Source: Malus domestica
Taxonomy: Eukaryota > Streptophyta > Magnoliopsida > Rosales > Rosaceae
Assembly (NCBI RefSeq): GCF_042453785.1
Contig: NC_091668.1
Location: forward strand, 9,010,001 to 9,074,000
DNA: 64,000 nucleotides
Direction: 5' to 3'
Position 1 is the first letter of the stretch. Each line of letters starts with the position of its first letter. The position numbers and the translations under genes were made by a program. Below are positions 46,948 through 59,400 of this stretch, in pieces. The notes under the pieces were generated by a model. The model saw nothing but the letters and a program-made list of their open reading frames with translations, searched no databases and was not told where the DNA came from.

Positions 46948-49900
46948 ATGGGGTTTGGTTTTAGGCTGAACCTCCTCAAGTCCGGCTTCCCACTTCAGCG
47001 TTCTCACTGGCAAACTGCTTCTTCTCCTTCCCAGCTCTCTTCTGCTTCTGGTGAGTTTAATTTTGATTGGCTTTTTTCCCCAGCTGATTTCCTGCTTCTG
47101 CTTCAGAAAAAAAAATCTGTTTCTTAACTTTCTTTTGCTTTCAAATTTTGATCTTTTGGTTTGACATTGTATCTGTTTTTCGCAATTTGAAAACTTTGTA
47201 GCATATTCTAAGTAAAACCCACAAAGAATCATGCTAAAGTGAATTGGAAAGATGATCAAAATGCATGTTTGAGAATTGGGTCTTGAAAGTTTTGAGATTT
47301 TCTTGAATTATGCTGCATTGGATTTTCTTTCTGCTTTTTGCAATCTTAACCTACAAAGAGAAACAAAATAGTAGTAGAGTGAATTTGCAAGATGATCACA
47401 AGGGATATTCAAGAATTGGGTCTTAATGTTTTCAATCAATGTGCTATGATGGCAGACATTGGGCAATTTGGAGTTTAATAAGTTCCCATCTGCAATCTCA
47501 TCCGGCTGAAGTAGTTACGCCAAATAAAGATAAAGAGAGGGGTTCCCGCTTTAAAATTCTATAAAACCACGACTACTCCTTACACAAGTTCTCAAAGAAG
47601 ATCAGGCAACATTTCATTGATTCATTCTTCTTGTTATTTTATTAGATTTTCTGAATTCCTTATTCAGTTTCTGACAGAAAACAAATGAAATGTGAAATTC
47701 TTGAGTAGTCTACTTCCCTTCGAATGATGAATCACCTTACATTAAAGTAAAGGAGTCCTTTAAAATTCATACGGGATTTATATACTTGTCTATGTATCAT
47801 TCCATTCGATCGTTTAGGTCTCTACTTCGCCTGGACGGTTATTTCACAATATTCTTAAAGCCTATATGCGATGGATAGACTCCTGCAACCATGACATATT
47901 TTCTTATTTGGACATAATCATAATTAAATTTCTTTCTAAACCTAAATGAAAGAGAATGTTTAATTCCACAAAAGAAGTATTTTTTTTACGAGGTATTTGC
48001 TAAACCTAAATTGCCTGTTTATCTGTTAACATAAGTGACATTGGTATTTGCTCGATTTTTTTGTCAAATATTTTTGTATTTATGATGTTCAATATAAAAT
48101 GATACAGTTAGAGGCAGGGAGGGCTCTTTCAACTCAGCAAGGCTGTCATTTCTGTCAATTATTTCTGAGGAAGGCGAGACTTCCGGTAAAGATACTCTGA
48201 AAATCTACTCTTGCTCATCTGCTTCCCCACAAATCTTAGAGGATGGCTTCTCAAATTTGGAAGAGGTGATAGTTTGCCTTTTATTGAATTGTTGCATACA
48301 ATTTGCAGAGTGTTAAGGGCACTATGTTTTCCTTGTTTTTAGTAGATGAAAATCTTACCCAGGACTTTCGCCTCTCAGATAAGATTTAGGAGGGTGCCAA
48401 AGAGTAGTTCATCAAATACGACTGGGAATAACCAGATGCCTGACGGTGACTTTAGATCCAGCAAAGGCTTAGAAGCTTGCAGTGCAGCTCATTTTAGTTT
48501 GTTACTGAAAAATCTTGATGCTCTGGAGGAGACTTTTGCTAATTCGGATGTGTTAAAGTTGGAAAATGAGATACTTTCGCAGTTAGGAAGGCTTGGAGCT
48601 CTACAGTTATTCAATGCCTATCTGTCGAGAACTCTTACATCATCAAGTTTTTTCGATTTGTCTGACATACCTACGGTACCCATTGAAGAGTATAAGATGG
48701 ATAAGAAAGTAGATAATGACAGAGGCAAGACTATTGTTTGGTCTGGGAAGAAGGAAGAACGAAGATCAAGGAAAAGAGCATCAGACAATGCTAGAGTTTC
48801 TTCTGAATTATTGTCTCCTAAAACAACTTGGGAAGGTTTTAAGCCGCCTACTGTTTCATCAGCAAAAAGAGCATCAAATTCTCGAAGGAGAAGACTTACA
48901 ATTGTTCTAAATGAGGCAGAACTGTCAACTGGGGTTAAGGTTGTACTTATCTTTCAACATACAGATTAAAATGAAGCTTTCCTTCCTTACTTCAAGGATG
49001 TCTTTACCAGCCTTACTTTTGTATCATAACAGGTGATCGCCAAATTGGAGAGAGTTAAGGCAACTTTGGAAAAGGAAACTGGTACCGTAGCTACCTTAAG
49101 TTGCTGGGCGGAAGCAGCTGGAGTTCACAAGAAGGTGCTGTTACAGAAATTACATTTTGGTTGGTATTGCCAGGATGAGCTTATAAGGAGCACTCGCTCC
49201 TTAGTCCTATACCTAGCTAGAAGCTATAGAGGGCTAGGAGTAGCCATGGATGATTTACTGCAGGTTTGTGAAACCTATAACTATTTTGTGGTTGTTCCGC
49301 TTGTTGCAATATAACATTTAACTGTTTTGTCTAGTTTATAAAAGATACTTCTCAGTAAACTTTTTCGTGAAATAATTTACATATGATTAAGTTCGAGACA
49401 GTTCGTTATTGATCGCTGAAAAAACAGCTTTGGTAGACTCAGACATCAAAACTCAATGCATAAATTCTTTTTTCTTTTTTTCTCGAAACTTACTACTTCT
49501 TGTATTTCCATGATATTTACTCTCAATTTATTAGTCCCTCTCTTGAGTTCCCCCTATTTCACAGGCTGGAAACTTGGGTCTCCTGCAAGGTGCAGAAAGG
49601 TATGATCCCTCGAGGGGTTACAGATTTTCAACCTACGTCCGGTATTGGATAAAGAAATCAATGTCAAGATTGGTGGCACGGCATGCTAGGGGGATCCAAA
49701 TTCCTGTATGTTCCTCCATTATTTTAAATACTCTTCATACATTATCATCTCAGTGAGCGATGGCATTTGATCCTTGAGTTGTTTTTATTTTAGTTCACGC
49801 TAAGCAAGGCAATAAATCAGATACAGAAAGCTCGCAAAGCCACTTACAACAGCCAAATGAAATACCCCGATGATGATGAAATTGCAAAGATTACAGGTCT

Positions 49901-50565
49901 TTCTTTGGCGAGAATCAAATCAGCTAGCACATGCTTGAGAGTTGTGGGTTCGATAGATGAGAAGATGTGGGATAGCTCTGCTGGGACATTTATGGTAACG
50001 ATCTAACTAATCCTCTCCATCTCTCGTGCATTCGCATTAAATACATATTTTTTGTTTATAGGAAGTGCTAAATGAAGATCAATGTCGTTAGTCTCGCTAG
50101 TTTGTACGCTTAAATTATCTTATTCTTTACATGTCAACTTCGAAGCTTTTATAGTTTGGGATGCTAACCTTGTAATACAAGTAAAATCCTGCAAACGTGC
50201 AATAAAATGGAAAATCTCGTCGAAAGTTGTAGTGTAATTAGCTTGTTAATTAGAAAGCCTGTTTTGTGTTAATGATCTAGGAATTTACAGCGGACAAATC
50301 AATAAAGAGCCCTGAAGAAACTGTAACGAGGCAACACATGAAAAAAGACATTCATGATCTGCTCAAGTGCTTGAACTCGAAGGAGAGGCAAGTGTTGGTG
50401 CTGCGATATGGACTAAACAACTACGACCCCAAGTCACTCGAGGAGATTGGAAAGCTTTTCGATGTGAGCAAGGAGTGGATACGGAAGATAGAAAAGAAAG
50501 CTCTCACGAAGCTAAGGGACGATGAAACACACAGAAGTTTAAGCCATTACTTGAATAACTGGTAG
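46948..50565 (+). CDS. SIGC: Plastid RNA polymerase sigma factor, SIG3/SIGC type
   Basis: Seven exons: 46948-47050, 48108-48265, 48346-48939, 49033-49263, 49565-49705, 49794-49994, 50281-50565; in frame, 570 residues. The N-terminus [22 protein letters not shown] is transit-peptide-like; residues to about 285 are poorly conserved and Ser/Lys-rich. Sigma region 2 spans exons 4-5 ([37 protein letters not shown]), region 3 exon 6, and region 4 exon 7 ([15 protein letters not shown], then [30 protein letters not shown], the DNA-binding helix-turn-helix). Nuclear-encoded sigma factors direct the plastid-encoded polymerase. Length and N-terminus fit SIG3 from memory; another SIG member is possible. 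The exon 3 acceptor is a TAGTAG tandem. Confidence 0.88.
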
Positions 50566-52069
50566 ATTCAGAGTAATACGAAAAAGAGCAAGTCATTCTG
50601 AGTTTCTCTATCAGAATCATGGGTGACCTTCGGTTTTGTTCCGCGCCAAAATTTCAGCTCACAACACTACCATGGGAATTTTTCCGTTCTCTCATGTGAA
50701 GATCATATACTGTTGTATTGTATCCTTAGCATTCTTTCATTTCCCTTGGTGGGATTGTATAGTATAGAGGCGGCCGTATGGCGCGTATTGTATATTTGAT
50801 CTAATGGTGGTGTTTATACACAAGGGATTGCTCTAATGACGCGGTTAAACTCCGTTAATCTAGCTTATTTGATGAATGCTAAATTGATTCCCTCCAGATC
50901 ATCTGTGTTTTCTCTCTCAAACTCCTGTCAGCTCACCCTCCACGCAATTTGAAGGCCTTAAGGACAAAGTAGCTTGATATTTTGACTACGGATGTATCGT
51001 GTATCATAGAAAGTGTGGACTTATCTGCCTCACTCGTTATACTTCCAATACCAATTCTTTTGTCTCTAAAACATGAAAACAAGGCATAAAACGACCTGTC
51101 GACCTTGAAAATTTTAGAGTACGCCAATGTATGACACAGTTTTATACAGTCTGATGTACATTGATGACTCTTTAAGATATTTTTCCTACAAAATCCATCC
51201 ATCCGTACCAAGAGATGTCACTTTTCCTTCTGATATTTCATTTGCACCTCTTGCTTTAATAGAGATGCCGCCCCTCCATCTTTTTGGCATATCTTTTACA
51301 CCTCTCGGGGTAGAAGATATTATTCAATAGGGTTGACTCATGCAGTACCACGCGCAAGGACAGGAAGTTCAGCTCCTTGTTATTGAACGATGCATGAGGC
51401 AACCTACTTAAGTCTTTCTCCTTATTGTAAACTTTATTGTTTCTCGTTCCTCCCACGAGCACTAATTTTAAGGAAAGATTAATAGAAAATTAACGAAAAT
51501 GACTTGAAAACTTCGAGTTTTAATGATAAGGACAAAATAAAGGGTAAAGTGAATAGTATCAGGTTTGACTTTTTAGTATAAAAATGTGGTTTTTCATTAA
51601 AGTAAACAGTACAATGAGTTTTTCGTTAAAACTCCCAAATATTAATATCATTCCTTAAGTTTTTGCTGTTTTGGGTTACTCAGTCTTTGTATTACAACTC
51701 AAATTTTACTCAAGTTAATTTTGTTAAGTATAATGCATTTAAAAAGTACGTATGAATCTTGCTCAATCACATAACAATCTAATGCTTTTGTATCTGATGT
51801 AAAATAACACATCTAACTGCATACAATTTTTACAAGTCAACATCCCAAATATTATATTTTTTTATATAACGATTATATTTATCCTAAAAAAATAGAGTAA
51901 TAAATTAGTTGTAAACTCGTTATTTCTAATATCTAAACTTAAGATCTCTGACTTACAAATAAAGAAAAATATCATATCTGAATACTAAATAATAAACTAT
52001 TATAATTTAAAAAGAAGAAAATTCAAAGATAATTATACAGAAACACGGTCTTAATCCATGTTTGCGACA

Positions 52070-52225
52070 AGAGATGTGTTATCCACATATTCTTTTTTAC
52101 TTTCCACACATCCCTCACAATTTTTGGTGCCCAATCAAAGAAATTGAAGAATATCAAAAAATATAAAATAACCAAAAATGTGTAAAAAGTAAAAATGAGT
52201 GTACGGAGTCAACAATCTTTATGAC
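52070..52225. repeat. Short MITE of the ACACAT..TTTTTTAC family
   Basis: Left GTGTTATCCACATATTCTTTTTTAC, right in reverse GTACACTCATTTTTACTTTTTACAC; inverted ends with an AT-rich interior. Confidence 0.55.
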
Positions 52226-52235
52226 TATTGGAATA

Positions 52236-52425
52236 GGATCCTCTTTGTGGGGATTCGGATAATCAATCAATCATGTCTGTTCATCGTATATTGTACGGTC
52301 AGTTTTTATTAGGTACTATTTATAATCAATTTAAAATTTAAAATGATTTCTAACCATATGATATACTATAAACGGACACGATTAATTAATCTTTAGATCC
52401 TTACAAAGGGATCCGGAGAGGATCC
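52236..52425. repeat. Inverted-repeat element with GGATCCTCT ends
   Basis: Left GGATCCTCTTTGTGGGGATTC and right, in reverse, GGATCCTCTCCGGATCCCTTT, with further complementarity (ATCAATCATGTCTGTTCATCG / TTAATCGTGTCCGTTTATAG). A similar right-hand end occurs at about 45430-45495 without a clear partner. Confidence 0.6.
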
Positions 52426-53474
52426 TTGTCCTTGACTACTTATGGCGGTGAGGAGACGTTAACCAAAAAAATCAAACTGACAAACCACCAAACACACTAC
52501 TTTATTGATGAATCCAATCATTCGTCAACAAATCAGAGGTTTTCCAAACTTTCTTCTCACACTCTCAGAGAACCTAGTAATTAAAAACAGCAAGTAATTA
52601 AAAAAGGAAATAAATTAGTTAAAAAAATATCCCAAACCTCCCAACCAACCACGCAAAACCCCGCAACCAAACACGCCCTTAAGTTTGTGCGAGTGAGTAA
52701 GCTTCATTAATCGCTTTCACCCCAATTTGGACACGTGTCTACTTTTAATCCTCCCGAAAGCAACCTAACCCATTCCGTTAAGAAAACGACTTCGTCACCC
52801 TCCTCTCACCTCACCGACGTCACAGACCAATCCATTCCCCGATTCCCGTTGATGGATTAAGTCAAACTTCATGGGAGCGGCCTCGCTGGCAGAACTTCAT
52901 CCATCGGTCACGTAGCTCGCTCACCCGCGGGGAAGTAGCCGTTACTTTTTTGCTGCCAAATTTCTTGCCTCCGCCACGCGCCAACAAACAGTAAACGTCG
53001 TCGTTTTCCCGCTTCTTCATTATCTGTCCCCCTTATCTCGGAGAGTGTCTGAAACGTTCTCTATAGAAGCGTGAGATCCATCTGACTGTGCTATCACCTA
53101 CGCTCAATCCTACGAAACTCTAACCCGGTTCACCAATCCTGGTAGGACGGTCCGACAAGACCCGTACACAATAGCCAATGGTTGCATTGCACGAGTAAGG
53201 TTTTGTGGAACCTGATGCAGGCGATCATTTCCTTTAACCTCCTCAACCTTCCCAAAACTCGATGAAGTTTCTGTGTCCCCTCTCTCTCCGTCATTGTTGC
53301 AGAAGCGATTTCTAGGGTTGCCAGTCGGATTTCTTCAGGCCAATTCACACACCAAAACGCAAAACTTCGCACACTGCATTCTGCGTTTTGATAGTATTCG
53401 AAAATCCCTAATTCCAATTCGCCTTAAAAAATTCCCAATTCAATCTGATGAGTAATGACTCTCGCCACCAGTGA

Positions 53475-56400
53475 ATGGCTCGCTTCCGCACTCCCACTCT
53501 CCTCCTCGCATTCCTCTCCGCCCTTGTTGCCCTAACCGCAAACCCTAGCCACCTCCTCCTCGCGTCCGAAGATGATGACTTTCCGATTAACGATTCCGAT
53601 TCCTATCTCTTCCACCAAGACTACTCGCCGCCGGCTCCGCCACCTCCTCCGCCGCTCCCGCCGTCGGTCTCTTGCACCGATGACCTCGGCGGCGTCGGCT
53701 CTCTGGACGCCACGTGTCAGATAGTCTCCGATTCGAACCTCACCAGCGACGTGTACATAACAGGGAAGGGCAACTTTTATATCCTGCCCGGGGTGAGATT
53801 CGGCTGCGCGATTCCTGGCTGCGCGATAATTATTAACATTACTGGTAACTTTAGCTTAGGCAGCAACGCGTCGCTTTTGGCCGGGGCTTTCGAGCTCACG
53901 GCGTGCAATGCCAGCTTCCTCAACGGCTCGGCGCTGAACACGACGGCTTTGGCTGGGAAGCCGCCTCCGCAGACAAGTGGGACTCCGCAGGGGATAGATG
54001 GGGCGGGTGGGGGACACGGAGGGCGTGGGGCGTGTTGTTTGGTGGACAAGACGAAGCTTCCGGAGGACGTCTGGGGTGGGGATGCATACTCGTGGTCGAC
54101 GCTGCAGAGGCCGGCTAGTTTTGGGAGCCGAGGCGGGTCGACGAGTAAGGAGGTGGATTATGGAGGTTTAGGGGGAGGGAGGGTGAGGCTCCAAGTGAAG
54201 GAATTGCTGGTGGTGGAGGGAAGTGTTTTGGCTGAAGGCGGTGGCGGAGGGAATAGAGGTGGCGGTGGTTCTGGTGGCAGTATCTACATTAAGGCTCATA
54301 AAATGTAATGTTCATCATCAATTCTCCTATTTTTTCCTTAATTTAATTAATAATTAGATGTTCTGTAGTGGTTTTTTTCTGTTAAATGATCTTTTTTGTG
54401 TTTTTGATGCATATGTTGATGATATGTAGGAGAAAGTAGATATAAATTTACCGTTGGTAAGACGGCGAGTTTGAGTTTATTTGTTCAGTAAGAATTTTAC
54501 AGAAATGCTAGGGAACTGAAATGTTGCCATCACAGCCCCCCAATTGAACAGGCACCCCAGATGTTTCTGCACCCCATAGATATATTATATAATATATGTT
54601 TTCTTCAATAGTATATAAATATATAATAGCCTAATAGGGAACATAATATTGGATTATTTCTCTCTCATGAGTCCATAACTCATAATACTGCTCTTAAGTA
54701 AATCCCCAAATACATGAGATCGTTCAATTACTTGGAGTGAAGTGCTAACAATTTGATTCATGTAAGGCATTTAACGTATATTATAATACGATTGTTAATT
54801 GAATGGACATAGGAAATTTAGGTGTTTTATGTTTTTACTACTGTTATGGAATTGACTTGAGTGTTTCTTAATTGATTATGAGTTTTAGTATTATAGTTTG
54901 TGTTAGTTTTGATAATACATTTGTTTATTGGCAAGTGATTTTCACACATCATTTTTAGCTTCTCAGATACTTTTATTTTTGGCGATCGAATTGAATAAAT
55001 CACACAAAAACAACAGACAAGATTAAAAATAGGTGTCAGAGGTTAAAAAGCGTGTGTGTTTATTATCATTTTCCTTGTACAATGTCCAAGACAAAAATTA
55101 GTATGTTAAAAACATATTGGTGTTTTCATAAAAGATTATATTAAGGAGGGCCCCATTTAAAATTTTCGCACATGACCTCAAATTCTCAGAGATGTCCCTG
55201 GATTATAACCCTTCGTTTGGTTGAGTTTTTAGTTTGTTGAGGCAAGTCAAATAGAATGGAACACTGAAAGAACTGACATGACATAAATTTTGATCGGTTG
55301 GAATAAATTCTACAGTGCTACGTTGTGTTCACCCAGATTTTTCTTATAGAATGTCAGAGATGATATTTGTGCGCTGTTTCAATCACAATTGGTTGTACTT
55401 TGAGTCTTGAGATGTGTTCTAAAAACTCTTGTTTAGTTTACATCCACTTACTTGTCTTTTGGAATGGAGTTTTTGTGGATAAGTAAAGTGAATGATTGAT
55501 GTTTGATCTTAAATTTTGATTTTATGTTTGAATTTGTGTCTTCATTGTTGTTTCTACGCCAGTGACAAAAATGATAGAAAGGTAACAACAGGGGTCTGTG
55601 GTAACTCTGTAGTTGTGCATCAAAACATGATCATTTTACTTATTATTCAAATGTTACCTTTCAAAAAAAATTTTTTTTTTTTATTTATTATTCAAATGTG
55701 ATTCTTATGTGTGCATAGTTGTTTGTGAACGTGCCACCGTGCTTCATCTCATTGTTCTCATTTCCCAAGACCATGTGACTGTTGGTACGATTGTGCTTTA
55801 CATCTGCATCAAGTTATATCAACACGGATGTGAATCTTATGCAGGGTGACCTATATGCCTTCTAAAGAATTTTGTTGTTATGAACTGCAGGACTGGTAGT
55901 GGCAGGATAAGTGCCTGTGGTGGTGATGGTTACGCTGGTGGTGGTGGTGGAAGAGTGTCAGTTGATGTCTATAGCAGGCATGATGACCCCAAAATTTTTG
56001 TGCATGGTGAGACACCATGTGTTTGCCTGACATGGCTAATTGTTTGTCATTTCTTATAAAAAAATTTGGACAAATCTTATGTTCAATTCAATGTTTGAGA
56101 TTTTCTTGACCTGTTTTTTAGCGTTTTATAATATTCTCTCAGTAGTTTCTCTTGTTTTGTAATCTGCTGTTCTGATTTCAATATTAAATTTCTTCGAAAA
56201 GTAATTTTAGTGTTCACAATTGTTCCACTGATCTCGTTGTTTACTTGTTAAAGACTGATTCTCTTCAAGTAACTCAATTCATTTTAGCTTTTATTCTTAA
56301 AATGTCATCTATCAGAAGATAAATTATTATTTATCTTTATATATTTAAGTTATGCGATTCTTAAAATTGAAATGTGTCAGCTTTTATGAAAACCCTCTTG

Positions 56401-59400
56401 GTGGAGTTCAAAAAATTGTTTTGGTGGTAATTACTTCTTGATGTGGACTGAGGGGATGTGACATTAATTATCTCATTATCAGGAGGAAATAGCTATTCTT
56501 GTCCAGAAAATGCAGGCGGGGCTGGGACTTTATATGATGCAGTTCCTCGAAGCCTTATTGTTAGCAATCATAACAAGTCAACAGATACAGAATCACTTCT
56601 TATGGAATTTCCTTATCAGCCTCTTTGGACAAATGTTTATATTCAAAATAAGGCGAGGGCGACTGTCCCATTGCTTTGGAGTCGTGTCCAGGTTTGTGGA
56701 ACTCAAAATGTGTAACCTATAGTGTTTCTTCCTTCTCTGTAAATTTTCAGTTTTTTGTATGGTTTATATAAAAACACTTTCTTGTTGGATAAAAGGTGTT
56801 TTCTGTTTATATCCCTTGTCTTACTTTCATATAGATTTTGGTCTAGTTTGAAAAGAGAATACAGGTATCAATACCATAAAGAATTTAAAATTTGAGGAAA
56901 AGGTTGAGTCATCCATTGTTTATGTACTGTATAGGTGCAAGGACAGATAAGCCTTTTGAGTGATGGTGTGTTAAGCTTTGGACTTCAACATTATGCTTCA
57001 TCAGAGTTTGAGTTATTGGCTGAAGAATTGTTGATGAGCGACTCTGTAATCAAAGTAAGTAGCAAATTTTGGATTTCATTGTTTGCAGTTCCTTATTATA
57101 TTAAGATGCAATCTTGTTGACAATTTTTTGTTTCAATTCCTTCAGATAAATAAATTTCACATTGTACGAAGCCATTTATTTATTTTTTCTTTTGATTTTG
57201 AACTTGATATGATGTTATGGTATTCAAAATTTTGAACTTGTCGCCTTTCCTCCCCTCCTTTTCTAATTTCAGGTGTATGGGGCCTTACGCATGACTGTAA
57301 AAATGTTCTTGATGTGGAATTCCAAGATGCTCATTGATGGTGGAGGGGAAGAAGCTGTTGAGACATCCTTACTCGAGTCTAGCAACTTGGTGGTTCTCAG
57401 GGTAAGTTGCTTACTATCTCTTTGCATTATGTGGAGTTTGTCTTCATTTATGCCAAGTAATCTTTGTTTGTAATAGGGATCATCTGTGATACACTCTAAT
57501 GCAAATCTGGGAGTTCATGGACAAGGTTTATTGAACTTATCAGGACCTGGAGATTGGATTCAAGCACAACGTCTGGTTCTATCGCTATTCTACAGTATTC
57601 ATGTGAGTGGTTTTCTTTGATGTCTTAGCCTCAATGTCTAATCTTCTGTTTACACGTATGTCATTAACTGTTTATTCTTTCATTCTGAAAATTTATTAGC
57701 AATTTTGGTCATGCAAGGGCCTATGGATTGTGCTTGTTCTTCTTGTACTGTTTCTGTGTGGACTGTGTTCGTTTTCGATCAATTGGTTGTTTAAAGTTTC
57801 TAACCATGACATTTTGAATTGAAATATATCCAGGGATTTGATAAGCGATCTTCTTGGATAATTTATGTGCTGTATCATGCTAACAAATCCCATTTTCCTC
57901 TGATTCGTCATTATTTATGACTTCTTTTTCTTTATCAAGGTTGGACCGGGATCTGTTTTGCGTGGTCCTTTAGAGAATGCCGCATCTGATTCTGTGTAAG
58001 TTTGACCTGGGGTATTGTTGTTGAATCTCCACAACACCCCCCCCCCCCCAAAAAAAAAAAACAAACCCAAAAAAAAATAAAAATGAATGGGGAAATTTGT
58101 ATGGTCCTTTAGTCACTAAATTTTTCGATTTTCATTTTCCATAGAACACCAAAGCTTTATTGTGAAAACAAAGATTGCCCCTATGAGCTACTTCTTCCAC
58201 CTGAAGATTGCAATGTGAACTCATCCCTGCCCTTTACTCTTCAGGTGCGTATCATTTGAGTGATGCAGTAATGGGGCTCAAAAAAGTTAATTTTTGTATT
58301 CAAGTTTTACAGTTCTGTTACTTTCTTTGTCAGGTATGCCGAGTTGAGGATATCATTATTGAAGGCCTCATAAAAGGATCTGTTGTTAATTTTCACCGGG
58401 CAAGGACCATTGCTATCCATTCTTCTGGAGAAATAAGTGCATCAGGAATGGGTAAGATTTTTGGGATCCCACCTTCCTATCCAAATTCCAACCCCAGAAT
58501 ACATTAAGCAAAGCTTTACTGCTAGGTAATGATAATCTTTCTTGGTTGGATTACATATGCATGCAGGTTGTACTGGTGGTATTGGCAGTGGCAACATTTT
58601 AAGCAATGGAATTAGCAGTGGTGGCGGGCATGGAGGTAAAGGTGGGGTGGCATGTTATAATGGCAGCTGTGTTGAGGGTGGAATCTCATATGGGAATGCA
58701 AAGTTGCCTTGCGAACTTGGTAGTGGAAGTGGATATGACCTTTCAGCTGGCTTAACTGCTGGCGGTGGTATTATCAGTAAGCTTATGTTTGACTTGTATA
58801 TTTTACACTTTAATTGAGTTAACAGTTACCATTTCCAATTCTTTTTCCCCATTCTAATACGTTGTATTTTCCAAACAGTAATGGGTTCTTCAGAACATCC
58901 CTTGTCAAGTTTGTCTGTTGAAGGCGCGATGACAGCTGATGGTGAAAGTTTTGAAGGGACTGTTGTGGAGGAAAAGTATGCCCTTGTTGATAACACAACT
59001 GGAGGGCCTGGGGGTGGGTCTGGTGGAACTATACTTCTGTTCTTGCGAACACTAGCTCTTGGTGAGACTGCTATTCTTTCAAGTGTTGGGGGATATGGTA
59101 GTTCCATCGGTGGTGGTGGAGGTGGTGGTGGAAGGATTCATTTTCATTGGTCAGATATTCCCACTGGAGATGTGTATCAGCCCATTGCAAGTGTGGACGG
59201 AAGCATCCTTGCAGGGTTTGTGTAGTCTAATTTGCTCATATGTGCATAAGGACTATTATGATTAATTCTCCAAGTAAAAAAAAGGGAAAGGAACAAATAA
59301 TTTATTGGTTTATAACTATATTGCAGGGGAGGGGTGGGTAGAGACCAGGGTGGTGCTGGAGAAAATGGAACATTGACAGGTGCAGATTGCCCAAAAGGTC

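Larger units (their letters stand above)
50566..53474. other. Intergenic region between sigma factor and glycine-rich gene
   Basis: 3' flank of the sigma gene, then AT-rich spacer with two inverted-repeat elements (52070-52225 and 52236-52425). From about 52800 the sequence is GC-richer and probably belongs to the promoter and leader of the next gene. No other gene seen. Confidence 0.5.
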
